Assembly (NCBI GenBank): GCA_913056185.1
Contig: CAJXLV010000014.1
Span: forward strand, 1-64,000
DNA: 64,000 bases
Source: an uncultured Bacteroidota bacterium
Lineage (GTDB): Bacteria > Bacteroidota > Rhodothermia > Rhodothermales > Salinibacteraceae
Reading direction: 5' to 3'
Below the pieces are notes generated by a model. It saw only the letters and a program-made list of their open reading frames with translations, was not told the DNA's origin and searched no databases. Positions 25,243 through 32,588 of the stretch are shown here, one piece after another. The position numbers and the translations under genes are program-made. Numbering within the stretch: position 1 is the stretch's first letter; the number at the start of each line of letters is the position of its first letter.

Positions 25243-27201
25243 ATGATTGCTTTTGCTTCGCTGCCCCGCACGCTCCTCGCTGGTTTTGTGGCACTGTTGT
25301 GCGTTGTCCCTCCGGCGACGGGCCAGGGCGGTGCGGGCATTGGGCTCCCCGATCCCGTGCTTACGGGCATTGAGTTTTCGGTGACCGTCCCGGGGGATTC
25401 GTCGTTGGCGGCGTCGGGGGCTCCGGTGCTAAGGGTGGGGGACGAGACGGTGCCGCTCACGTACACCGAGGACGCGGGCGAATGGACGGCCGAGGGCGTG
25501 ACCGCCGCGGCGAGCGGGGCAGTGTCCGTGGAGCTTGTGGCAGGCGCGCAGGTGCTCCGGTCCACAACCACGCGGGCACTCCCGGGATGGCTGTCCCTCC
25601 TGCCGCCGTTGCTGGCCATCGGCATGGCGCTTCTGTACCGGCGGGTGGTCCCGGCGCTGTTTTTGGGGGTGTGGGTAGGGGCGGTCCTCGCCATCAGCAT
25701 CACCCCCTGGGGCGTCTTCAAAGGACTGCTCGACACGTTTGCCGTCTATGTGCTTGAGGCCATGGCGACCTCGAGCCACGTGTCTATCATTCTCTTTTCG
25801 CTGATGATCGGGGGGATGGTGGGCATCATCTCCAAGAACGGAGGCACGCTCGGTATTGTGGAGCGCCTGACCGGGTTCGCCAGCACCTCCAAGCGGGGGC
25901 AGGTGGTAACGGGGGTGCTTGGGGTCAGTATTTTCTTCGATGATTACGCCAACACGCTCATCGTGGGCAACACGATGCGGCCGGTGACCGATCGCCTGCG
26001 CATCTCCCGCGAAAAGCTGGCGTACATCGTCGACTCAACAGCGGCTCCCATTGCGACCCTGGCGCTGGTGACGACCTGGATTGGGTATCAGGTGGGGCTG
26101 TTGGGAACGGCCATCGAGAACATCGAGGGCTTTTCGCAAGGGGCCTACTCGGTCTTTCTGAGCTCGATTCCCTATAACTTTTACCCGCTGCTGGCTCTCT
26201 TCTTCGTGTTTCTGGTGGCGTCCCTGGGCCTTGATTTTGGGCCGATGCGGGAGGCGGAGCAGCGGGCCCGCCGGACGGGCCGGGTGCTGGGGGACGGCGC
26301 GAGTGTGGACGAGGCCGCCGCGGAAGGGGATGAACTGAAGCCCCCGGAGGAAACGCCTTTCCGGGCGCGCAACGCGGTGGTCCCTATCCTTGTGCTGGTG
26401 GGCGGGGTGCTGGTGGGCCTGTACGCGACGGGGGTGCAGGCGGTGGGGATGGAGGCGCCGCTCAGTGACATCATTGGAGAGGCCGACTCGTACACGGCGC
26501 TCATGTGGGGCTCGTTGATGGGGGTGCTGGTGGCCGCGGCGCTCTCCATCGGGCAGGGCATCCTGGATCTGGAGCAGACCGTGGAGGCGTGGTACGAAGG
26601 GCTCAAGTCGATGCTCTTCGCGATGATTATTCTCGTGCTTGCCTGGGCCCTGTCCGACATCACTGATGTGCTGCACACGGCCGACTATCTCGTCTCTGTC
26701 CTGGGAGAGGCGCTGCCGCCTGGCGTGGTCCCGGCCATCATCTTCGTGCTCGCGGCCGCTACGGCCTTCGCGACGGGGTCGAGCTGGGGCACCATGGGCA
26801 TCCTCATGCCGCTCGTGGTGCCGCTGGTGTGGGCAGTGCTTGTTCAGAACGGAATGGACGCCCCGGCACATTACCACATCCTGTATTCGTCCGTCTCCTG
26901 TGTGCTTGCTGGATCGGTGTGGGGCGACCACTGCTCTCCCATTTCGGACACCACCATTCTCTCGTCGATGGCCAGCGGATGTGACCACATCGAACACGTG
27001 CGCACCCAGCTTCCGTATGCCCTAAGCGTGGGCGCTGCGGCGATCTTGCTGGGCACGCTGCCCGCGGGCTTTGGGATGCCGTGGTGGGTGGGGCTTTTGC
27101 TGGGGGCGGCTGTGCTCCTGGCCCTGCTGATGGCGGTGGGGACGCCGGTCGAAACGACGGATCCGCCGCTTGAGGAAGCGCGTGAGCCGACGGAGGCGTA
27201 G
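25243..27201 (+). CDS. NhaC-family Na+/H+ antiporter with N-terminal extracytoplasmic domain
   Basis: A 652-residue transporter. Residues 1-28 form a signal peptide (ending ATGQG), followed by about 80 beta-rich residues before the first membrane segment near 117. This is an unusual extracytoplasmic domain ahead of the NhaC-type core. The core has 'MIGGMVGIISKNGGTLGIV', 'FFDDYANTLIVGNTMRPVTDRL' (partial) with its acidic pair, and 'SSWGTMGILMPLVVPL', all typical of the family; a late 'GDHCSPISDTTILSS' loop is also conserved. About 11-12 membrane segments. It would export Na+ in exchange for H+, fitting a halophile. The gene overlaps nothing; upp is 19 bp upstream. Confidence 0.9.
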   Translation: MIAFASLPRTLLAGFVALLCVVPPATGQGGAGIGLPDPVLTGIEFSVTVPGDSSLAASGAPVLRVGDETVPLTYTEDAGEWTAEGVTAAASGAVSVELVAGAQVLRSTTTRALPGWLSLLPPLLAIGMALLYRRVVPALFLGVWVGAVLAISITPWGVFKGLLDTFAVYVLEAMATSSHVSIILFSLMIGGMVGIISKNGGTLGIVERLTGFASTSKRGQVVTGVLGVSIFFDDYANTLIVGNTMRPVTDRLRISREKLAYIVDSTAAPIATLALVTTWIGYQVGLLGTAIENIEGFSQGAYSVFLSSIPYNFYPLLALFFVFLVASLGLDFGPMREAEQRARRTGRVLGDGASVDEAAAEGDELKPPEETPFRARNAVVPILVLVGGVLVGLYATGVQAVGMEAPLSDIIGEADSYTALMWGSLMGVLVAAALSIGQGILDLEQTVEAWYEGLKSMLFAMIILVLAWALSDITDVLHTADYLVSVLGEALPPGVVPAIIFVLAAATAFATGSSWGTMGILMPLVVPLVWAVLVQNGMDAPAHYHILYSSVSCVLAGSVWGDHCSPISDTTILSSMASGCDHIEHVRTQLPYALSVGAAAILLGTLPAGFGMPWWVGLLLGAAVLLALLMAVGTPVETTDPPLEEAREPTEA

Positions 27202-27281
27202 CGGCCGCCGAAGATCTGCGCAGAATCCTCCCCGCAGGCTGCCATTTTCATCCATACTGCATACATCTGTTCTGTATCTCT

Positions 27282-27626
27282 ATGCTTCTTGACGCTGACG
27301 ACCGCCCCTGGGGACGCTGGGAAGAGTACCTGAACGAGCCCGGCTATCGGGTGAAGCGCATCATTGTACATCCGGGAGAGCGCCTCTCGCTGCAAAAGCA
27401 TGAGCACCGCACGGAGCACTGGGTGGTGGTCCGGGGGACGGGCGTATTCACGCGCAATGATGAGCAGATCGAGGTGGCGAAGGGCGACACGTGCTTCATC
27501 GATATAGGGGATATGCACCGGATTGAGAACGACGGCGAGGAGCCTCTCGTCTTTATCGAGACGCAGATGGGGCTGTGTGTGGAGGACGACATCATCCGGC
27601 TGGAAGACGACTACGGACGGCAGTAG
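27282..27626 (+). CDS. Cupin, mannose-6-phosphate isomerase type II-like
   Basis: A 114-residue single-domain cupin. H40, H42 and H46 in LQKHEHRTEHW and H79 in IGDMHRIEN are at the metal-ligand positions of the fold. The 'PGERLSLQKHEHRTEHW' block is nearly identical to the C-terminal isomerase half of ManC/AlgA-type enzymes. It lacks the N-terminal nucleotidyltransferase domain, so it may be a free-standing isomerase or a small-molecule-binding cupin. It starts at an ATG with AT-rich upstream sequence, a likely promoter. It is followed by def 91 bp downstream. Confidence 0.85.
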   Translation: MLLDADDRPWGRWEEYLNEPGYRVKRIIVHPGERLSLQKHEHRTEHWVVVRGTGVFTRNDEQIEVAKGDTCFIDIGDMHRIENDGEEPLVFIETQMGLCVEDDIIRLEDDYGRQ

Positions 27627-27717
27627 CGCGGTGGGCGCGCGGCACGGGTCGGCACTTCTGGGCGGGCACGTGCGTTGGCTACGGTGTTCGCATCGCTACT
27701 CGCAATAGTCCTTGCTC

Positions 27718-28305
27718 ATGGTACTGCCCATTTACGTCTACGGTCACGACGCCCTGCGAGACGACACGGAGCGGGTGTCGGAGAACAGCGAGGCCCTGCA
27801 GTCGCTCATCGACGACATGATTGAGACGATGTACAACGCCTCCGGCATTGGCCTGGCGGCCCCGCAGGTCGGGCGCAGCGAACGCCTCTTCGTCGTAGAC
27901 CTGACTCCGATGGCCGACGAGATGGCGAAGGCGGGCGAGCCGCTCCCGCCCCAGCCAATGGTGTGCATCAATCCGGAACTCGTCGCCGAGAGCGACGCAA
28001 CGAGCGATATGGAAGAAGGCTGTCTTTCCATTCCGGACGTGCGGGAGGCGGTCTCTCGCCCGGAGCGAATCCGCCTTCGCTACCGCGACCGCGCGTTTGA
28101 AAAGCAGGAGATCGAGGCCGGGCATATGCTGGCACGCGTCCTGCAGCACGAGCGTGATCACCTCGACGGCGTGCTGTTCACTGATTATCTCAGCAGCTTT
28201 CGCAAGCGCTTGCTCCGGCGCCCCCTCCGCGCCATGGTGCGGGGCACGGTGACGGCGGACTATCCGCTGGTGACGAAGGATGGAGAGCGGGTGCCTGCAC
28301 AGTAG
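27718..28305 (+). CDS. def: Peptide deformylase
   Basis: A 195-residue metalloprotease that removes the formyl group from nascent polypeptides. All three motifs are present: GIGLAAPQVG at residues 43-52, EGCLSIP (C102) and QHERDHLDG with H144, E145 and H148 as the metal site. The third motif reads QHERDH where most have QHExDH, so it is intact. I chose ATG 27718; a TTG six bases upstream would add two residues. Gene order around def is unusual (cupin before, an ABC ATPase after, no fmt), so it is not in the common def-fmt operon. Confidence 0.95.
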   Translation: MVLPIYVYGHDALRDDTERVSENSEALQSLIDDMIETMYNASGIGLAAPQVGRSERLFVVDLTPMADEMAKAGEPLPPQPMVCINPELVAESDATSDMEEGCLSIPDVREAVSRPERIRLRYRDRAFEKQEIEAGHMLARVLQHERDHLDGVLFTDYLSSFRKRLLRRPLRAMVRGTVTADYPLVTKDGERVPAQ

Positions 28306-28406
28306 CCCCGGCCGGTTCCGCCGCGGTGTGGGGGGGAGGGGCACGCAGGGGCGGCGGTCGGATGCGTTTGGGACTCATGTGCACCAGTCTTTGGTTGTCC
28401 AGGCTC

Positions 28407-29207
28407 ATGCTCGTCGTCGACTCCCTTGAGGTTTCGCTGGGCGGCCACACTGTACTGCAGCAGGTGGGCTTCACGGCCGCGGCGGGCGAATGGGTGGGCA
28501 TCGTGGGGCCGAATGGAGCAGGAAAGACTACGCTTCTGCGCGCCCTTGGGGGGCATGTACCCGTAGAGGGGACAATCCGCCTGCGGGGCACGCTGCTCGA
28601 CGGCATGACGGCTTCGGAGCGGGCCCGCACCATTGCGTTTGTGCGCCAGGCGCGGTCGCTCGCCTTTGACTTTACGGTCGAAGAGTTTGTGCTGCTCGGC
28701 CGTGCCCCGCACCGAGGGTGGCTGCAGGCATACCGGGCCGAGGATCGGGAGCGTGTTCGTGCGGCACTGCGCCGGGTGGACCTGCACACGTTTGCCGACC
28801 GGTCGGTGCTTTCGCTCAGTGGCGGGGAGATGCAGCGTGTCTTTCTGGCGCAGGCCCTGGTGCAGGACGCCGATCTGCTGCTGCTCGACGAGCCGACGGC
28901 CCACCTGGACGTGCAGTATCAGTTTTCGTTTTTGGAGCAGGTACAGGCCCAGGCGGCGGCAGGGCGCACGGTGCTCGCGGTGGGGCACGATCTGGAGCAG
29001 GCCGCCCGCTACGCCGATCGCCTTCTGCTGCTCGATGAGGGCACGCTCCGTGCTGCCGGGCCGCCCGAGGCGGTGCTTACCCCTGCCCGCATTGCGGACG
29101 TCTTTGGGGTGCGCGCAGAGCTGAGCCGACGCGCGGACGGTACGCTTCGCATCGACTATCACGGGGCCGTGTCGTCCCGGGGCGAGCCGGCAGGCGCGCC
29201 TTCGTGA
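28407..29207 (+). CDS. FecCD/BtuD-type ABC transporter ATP-binding protein
   Basis: A 266-residue ATPase subunit of the HmuV/BtuD/FecE class, energising import of haem, cobalamin or ferric siderophores. Walker A GPNGAGKTT at residues 34-42, Q-loop at Q81, signature LSGGE at 137-141, Walker B LLLLDEPT at 157-164 and the H-loop GHD near 195 are intact. No permease or binding-protein gene lies nearby; the next gene is a cobalamin adenosyltransferase, which favours B12 uptake, but haem is equally possible. The ATG at 28407 is preferred over in-frame starts at 28362 and 28326 because the family start aligns there. Confidence 0.85.
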   Translation: MLVVDSLEVSLGGHTVLQQVGFTAAAGEWVGIVGPNGAGKTTLLRALGGHVPVEGTIRLRGTLLDGMTASERARTIAFVRQARSLAFDFTVEEFVLLGRAPHRGWLQAYRAEDRERVRAALRRVDLHTFADRSVLSLSGGEMQRVFLAQALVQDADLLLLDEPTAHLDVQYQFSFLEQVQAQAAAGRTVLAVGHDLEQAARYADRLLLLDEGTLRAAGPPEAVLTPARIADVFGVRAELSRRADGTLRIDYHGAVSSRGEPAGAPS

Positions 29208-29447
29208 GCCCGCGCGGCCCGCAAGTAGCGCAGGAGTCCCCGTCGCTTGCTCCCGGGAAGGCTCGGTCCATTCCCCCGCGTCTGTAGTCCGGCTGTTAGA
29301 GTATTGAGGATGCGCGAAGGAGCAGTACCCCTTCCGGCTTTGGCCGGGGGAGAAGGCAACAGGTCGGAAACGCACTTCGTCGCTGGGCGTGTCAACGCTC
29401 GCACGCAGTTTGCAGTCTCTCTTTGCCCCCCCCGCCTTCTTTTTTTG

Positions 29448-30044
29448 ATGAGCAAAACGATCTATACCGGAACGGGCGACGACGGCACCACCTCCCTCTT
29501 TGGGGGAGAGCGCGTGGCCAAAGGCAACCCGCGCATCGACGCGTACGGCACAGTGGATGAGGCCAACTCCACCGTTGGCCTGGCCCGCGCCCACCTGCGG
29601 GGCGAGCCGGGGGAAGAGACGCTGGACCCCGTGCTGGGCGACCTGCAAGATGAGCTCTTTGTGCTGGGGGCCGACCTTGCAACCCCGATCGATGCCAAGC
29701 CGGTGGTGGAGCGCATCGAAGCGGCACACGTAGAGGCGCTGGAGGCCCGCATCGACCGGTTTGATGCCGAGCTCCCGTCGCTCGACCGCTTCATCTTGCC
29801 GGGCGGCACGCCGGCCGGGGCCTCGCTCCACGCGGCCCGTACCGTGTGCCGCCGTGCCGAACGCCACACCGTGGAGGCGCGGGCCGCTACCCCAATTAAC
29901 GAACAGGCGATGGTTTACCTCAACCGCCTGTCCGATTTGCTGTTTGTGCTGGCGCGGTGGGCCAATCACCAGGCGGGCGTGCAAGAAGATGCCTGGAAGC
30001 CGAGCCCTGCGGATGCCGACGACGCGCCTTCCACGGACGCGTAG
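29448..30044 (+). CDS. Cob(I)alamin adenosyltransferase, PduO type
   Basis: A 198-residue ATP:cob(I)alamin adenosyltransferase making adenosylcobalamin. The N-terminal 'TYTGTGDDGTTSLFGGERV'-like start (read as YTGTGDDGTTSLF) is the ATP-binding P-loop of the family. 'DAYGTVDEANS' follows, then 'GGTPAGASLHAARTVCRRAER' near residue 123-143, which carries the conserved Arg and Glu, and 'YLNRLSDLLFVLAR'. Length fits. Start: the ATG at 29448, after a T-rich stretch. It lies 240 bp downstream of the BtuD/HmuV-like ATPase, suggesting a corrinoid handling pair. The genome also uses B12-free metE. Confidence 0.92.
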   Translation: MSKTIYTGTGDDGTTSLFGGERVAKGNPRIDAYGTVDEANSTVGLARAHLRGEPGEETLDPVLGDLQDELFVLGADLATPIDAKPVVERIEAAHVEALEARIDRFDAELPSLDRFILPGGTPAGASLHAARTVCRRAERHTVEARAATPINEQAMVYLNRLSDLLFVLARWANHQAGVQEDAWKPSPADADDAPSTDA

Positions 30045-30090
30045 GGGCGGCAAACACGAAGGTGTGGGGGGCTGCGTGAGGGGCGCACTG

Positions 30091-30116
30091 CCTCGGATCC
30101 ATTGGGCGATCCGAGG
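30091..30116. terminator. Strong hairpin after the adenosyltransferase, no T-tract
   Basis: CCTCGGATC and GATCCGAGG form a perfect 9-bp stem with an 8-nt loop, 47 bp after the adenosyltransferase stop. There is no T-tract, so it may be a rho-assisted terminator or a processing site. Confidence 0.4.
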
Positions 30117-30264
30117 ACGGGCGGGCAGCGAGACTCCTGACAGGAAGCTTTGGCCCCGGTGCTGAAGCAGCGCCCTCACGCCCCCACTGTGTCCGCCGCG
30201 CAGCGTCTCAGTTACTTGGGCGAGATGTGTGCCCTCCGTCGCCGTTCATGCCTGTTTGTGCGTT

Positions 30265-31584
30265 ATGCTGTCTCTTCTCCTTCGTCTCGCTTCCGTCCTG
30301 GCCCTGACGGTGGGGCTTAGTGGTTGCAACCTGGGGTCGACCGCCGCTCCTACGTCGTCGGAGCCGCCTGCTGTCTCCGAGGCGGCACCGACGGATCGCT
30401 TTGGAATGCAGGTCGCCCGGTACAGGGTGGAGAGGGGAACGGTGAGACGAGGAGAGACCTTCTCCAACCTTCTGGATTCGTACGGGCTGGAGTACCAAAC
30501 CATCCTTGCCCTGGCGGAGGCTGCGAAGCCAGCATTCGAGGTGCAGGACCTGCGCTTTGGTCGGCCGTATCGGGTGTACATCAATCCCTGGTTGCAGCAG
30601 CCTGCGTACGTGGTGTACTCGATGAGTGAAACGCGCTACGTGGTCTTTGACGTGCGTCGGCCCAGCCGGAGCGCTGTGCGCACGCGCGAAGTGACGCGTA
30701 CCTGGGAGCGCATCGAAGGGAGGGTGCAGGGGTCGCTCTACCAGTCTCTCGTCCAGAACGGCGGTCCCCCCCTGCTGGCCCTGCGCCTCTCGGAAGTGTT
30801 TGCGTGGCAGATCGATTTCTTTCGGCTGCAGGCCAACGATACGTTTCAGCTTGTCTACGAGCGCCGCACCATCGACGGAGAGGAAGCACAGCCCGGTGCG
30901 ATTGTGGCGGCCCGGGTGCGGCACCGCGGAAAAGACTACTACGCCTTTCGGTTCGAGTCCGCGGCGTCTGAGGCAGACTACTACAATCGCGAGGGGGAGA
31001 GTCTCCGCCGACAGCTGCTGAAGGCGCCGCTGCAGTACTCCCGCATCAGTTCCGGCTTCACCAATCGCCGGTTTCATCCCATTCTAAAAGAGTATCGCCC
31101 ACACCGTGGCACCGACTACGCCGCGCCGCGCGGCACGCCGGTGCGGTCGGTGGGGAGCGGTGTGGTGCAGTTTGCCGGGTACGACGGACCCAATGGCAAC
31201 TACGTCAAGATTCGCCACAACGGCACGTACGCCTCCGGCTACCTGCACCTTGCGAGCATTGCCGTGGCGCCCGGGGAGCAGGTGAGCCAGGGCGAGCGCA
31301 TCGGCACGGTGGGGAGCACGGGACGTTCCACGGGCCCTCACCTGGACTACCGACTGTGGAAGCACGGCACGCCTGTCAATCCGTATACCCTGGAGCTTCC
31401 CCCGTCCCAGCCGGTGCCGCTTCTGTACCGCGAGGCGTTCAAACGGACTGTCGCTGCGCTGCTGCCTCGCCTCCAATCGCGCGCCTCACCGGTGTTTGCG
31501 TCGTCGCGGACGGCCCCGGGCCTGGCCACGGCGCCGCGGCACGGGTCCCCACTTGCCTCGTTTTCAACCCGTGGCCTGCGTTAG
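30265..31584 (+). CDS. M23 family zinc metallopeptidase lipoprotein
   Basis: A 439-residue predicted lipoprotein peptidase acting on peptidoglycan cross-links in the envelope. Residues 1-21 end in the lipobox LSGC (C21). The C-terminal M23/LytM domain has zinc ligands H280 and D284 (HRGTDYAAP) and H359 (GPHLDYR), with H328 in YLHLAS as the other active-site histidine, so it should be active. The middle (about 40-270) includes an 'RRGETFSNLL' segment resembling an opacity-associated LysM-like unit. I chose ATG 30265 over the GTG at 30229 because it gives a clean signal. It is followed by an asparaginase gene 8 bp downstream. Confidence 0.9.
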   Translation: MLSLLLRLASVLALTVGLSGCNLGSTAAPTSSEPPAVSEAAPTDRFGMQVARYRVERGTVRRGETFSNLLDSYGLEYQTILALAEAAKPAFEVQDLRFGRPYRVYINPWLQQPAYVVYSMSETRYVVFDVRRPSRSAVRTREVTRTWERIEGRVQGSLYQSLVQNGGPPLLALRLSEVFAWQIDFFRLQANDTFQLVYERRTIDGEEAQPGAIVAARVRHRGKDYYAFRFESAASEADYYNREGESLRRQLLKAPLQYSRISSGFTNRRFHPILKEYRPHRGTDYAAPRGTPVRSVGSGVVQFAGYDGPNGNYVKIRHNGTYASGYLHLASIAVAPGEQVSQGERIGTVGSTGRSTGPHLDYRLWKHGTPVNPYTLELPPSQPVPLLYREAFKRTVAALLPRLQSRASPVFASSRTAPGLATAPRHGSPLASFSTRGLR

Positions 31585-31592
31585 TCCTGCCG

Positions 31593-32588
31593 ATGGAGTG
31601 CGCACTTCGAAGTCATTCAGTAACGGTTCCGGGGCCGCTTTTGCTGGTGCACGGCGGCGCATGGGCCATTCCGGACGCGAGCCTTTTTGCGCACGCGGAT
31701 GGGCTGCGGCACGTACTGGCGACGGGGCGGGCGCGGCTGGGCAGGGGACAGGCTGCATTGCGGCTCGTCACGGGGACTGCCGCGGCGCTGGAGGCCCACG
31801 GAGCGTTCAACGCGGGATACGGGGCCATGCTGAACCAAGACGGCGAGGCGGAGCTGGACGCCGGGGTGATGCAGGGGGCCACGCTGGCGTACGGGGCCGT
31901 CCTGGCGACGCGTCGCCTGGCGCATCCGGTGCAGGTGGCGCGCCGACTGCTGACGGAGGGCAACGGCCGCGTGCGGATGCTGGCGGGGGACGGGGCGGAG
32001 CGGTTTGCGGAGGCCCAGGGCATGGGCCTCGTGCCCAACGAGGCCCTCATCTGCCCGCGCGAGCAGCGTCGCTACGAGCGGCTGCGGGACCAGGCGGACG
32101 CCGAGCATCCCAGTCATTCGTTCCTTCCAGGTGCGGAGACGCCTGGTGGGGGCGACACGGTGGGAGCTGTGGCCCGCGATGCGAACGGCCGCCTCGCCGC
32201 CGCCACCTCTACGGGCGGTACGCCTTTCAAGCCACCAGGGCGCGTGGGCGACGCGCCGCTGCCGGGTGCAGGCTTTTACGCCGACGAAGACGTGGCGGTG
32301 AGTGCCACGGGCTGGGGCGAGGCCATTGCGGCCACGGGGCTCGCCCGCGACGTGCGAATGCATGTGCGCAGCGGGGCTGCAGCCGAGGCGGCAGCGCGGC
32401 GCGCCCTCACGCGCATGCACGACCGCGTCCAGTCGCCGGACGGGGCCGGGGCCACGGGGGGCTGCATCGTCGTCACGCCCACCGATGCCGCCTACGCCTT
32501 TACGACGCCCCGCATGGCCCGGGGATGGACCGCCCCCGCGGCGGACACCGCACACTGGGCCGTGGAGCCGACTACCACACCACATTGA
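31593..32588 (+). CDS. Isoaspartyl peptidase/L-asparaginase (Ntn hydrolase)
   Basis: A 331-residue type-2 asparaginase-like precursor that self-cleaves into alpha and beta chains. The nucleophile is T189 in GGGDTVGAVARD, the usual cleavage site, and 'STGGTPFKPPGRVGDAPLPGAGFYAD' (residues about 206-231, quoted in part) is the substrate-binding signature. 'AFNAGYGAMLNQDG' near 71-84 is the conserved N-terminal element. It would hydrolyse isoaspartyl dipeptides or asparagine. Start: ATG at 31593, 8 bp after the M23 gene, so co-transcription is likely. Its last codons overlap the end of the convergent TonB receptor gene by 17 bp. Confidence 0.93.
   Translation: MECALRSHSVTVPGPLLLVHGGAWAIPDASLFAHADGLRHVLATGRARLGRGQAALRLVTGTAAALEAHGAFNAGYGAMLNQDGEAELDAGVMQGATLAYGAVLATRRLAHPVQVARRLLTEGNGRVRMLAGDGAERFAEAQGMGLVPNEALICPREQRRYERLRDQADAEHPSHSFLPGAETPGGGDTVGAVARDANGRLAAATSTGGTPFKPPGRVGDAPLPGAGFYADEDVAVSATGWGEAIAATGLARDVRMHVRSGAAAEAAARRALTRMHDRVQSPDGAGATGGCIVVTPTDAAYAFTTPRMARGWTAPAADTAHWAVEPTTTPH

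Noticed and set aside
23631-25736. 701-codon minus-strand ORF opposite the symporter, upp and the antiporter
   Set aside because: It spans three separate conserved genes on the other strand, which no real gene would do here.
29295-29305. GTTAGAGTATT shared with 62875-62885, considered as a promoter element
   Set aside because: An 11-base match is expected by chance many times in a window of this size, and spacing to genes differs.
28260-30179. 639-codon minus-strand ORF opposite the ABC ATPase and adenosyltransferase
   Set aside because: Covers two motif-complete genes; composition typical of a shadow frame.
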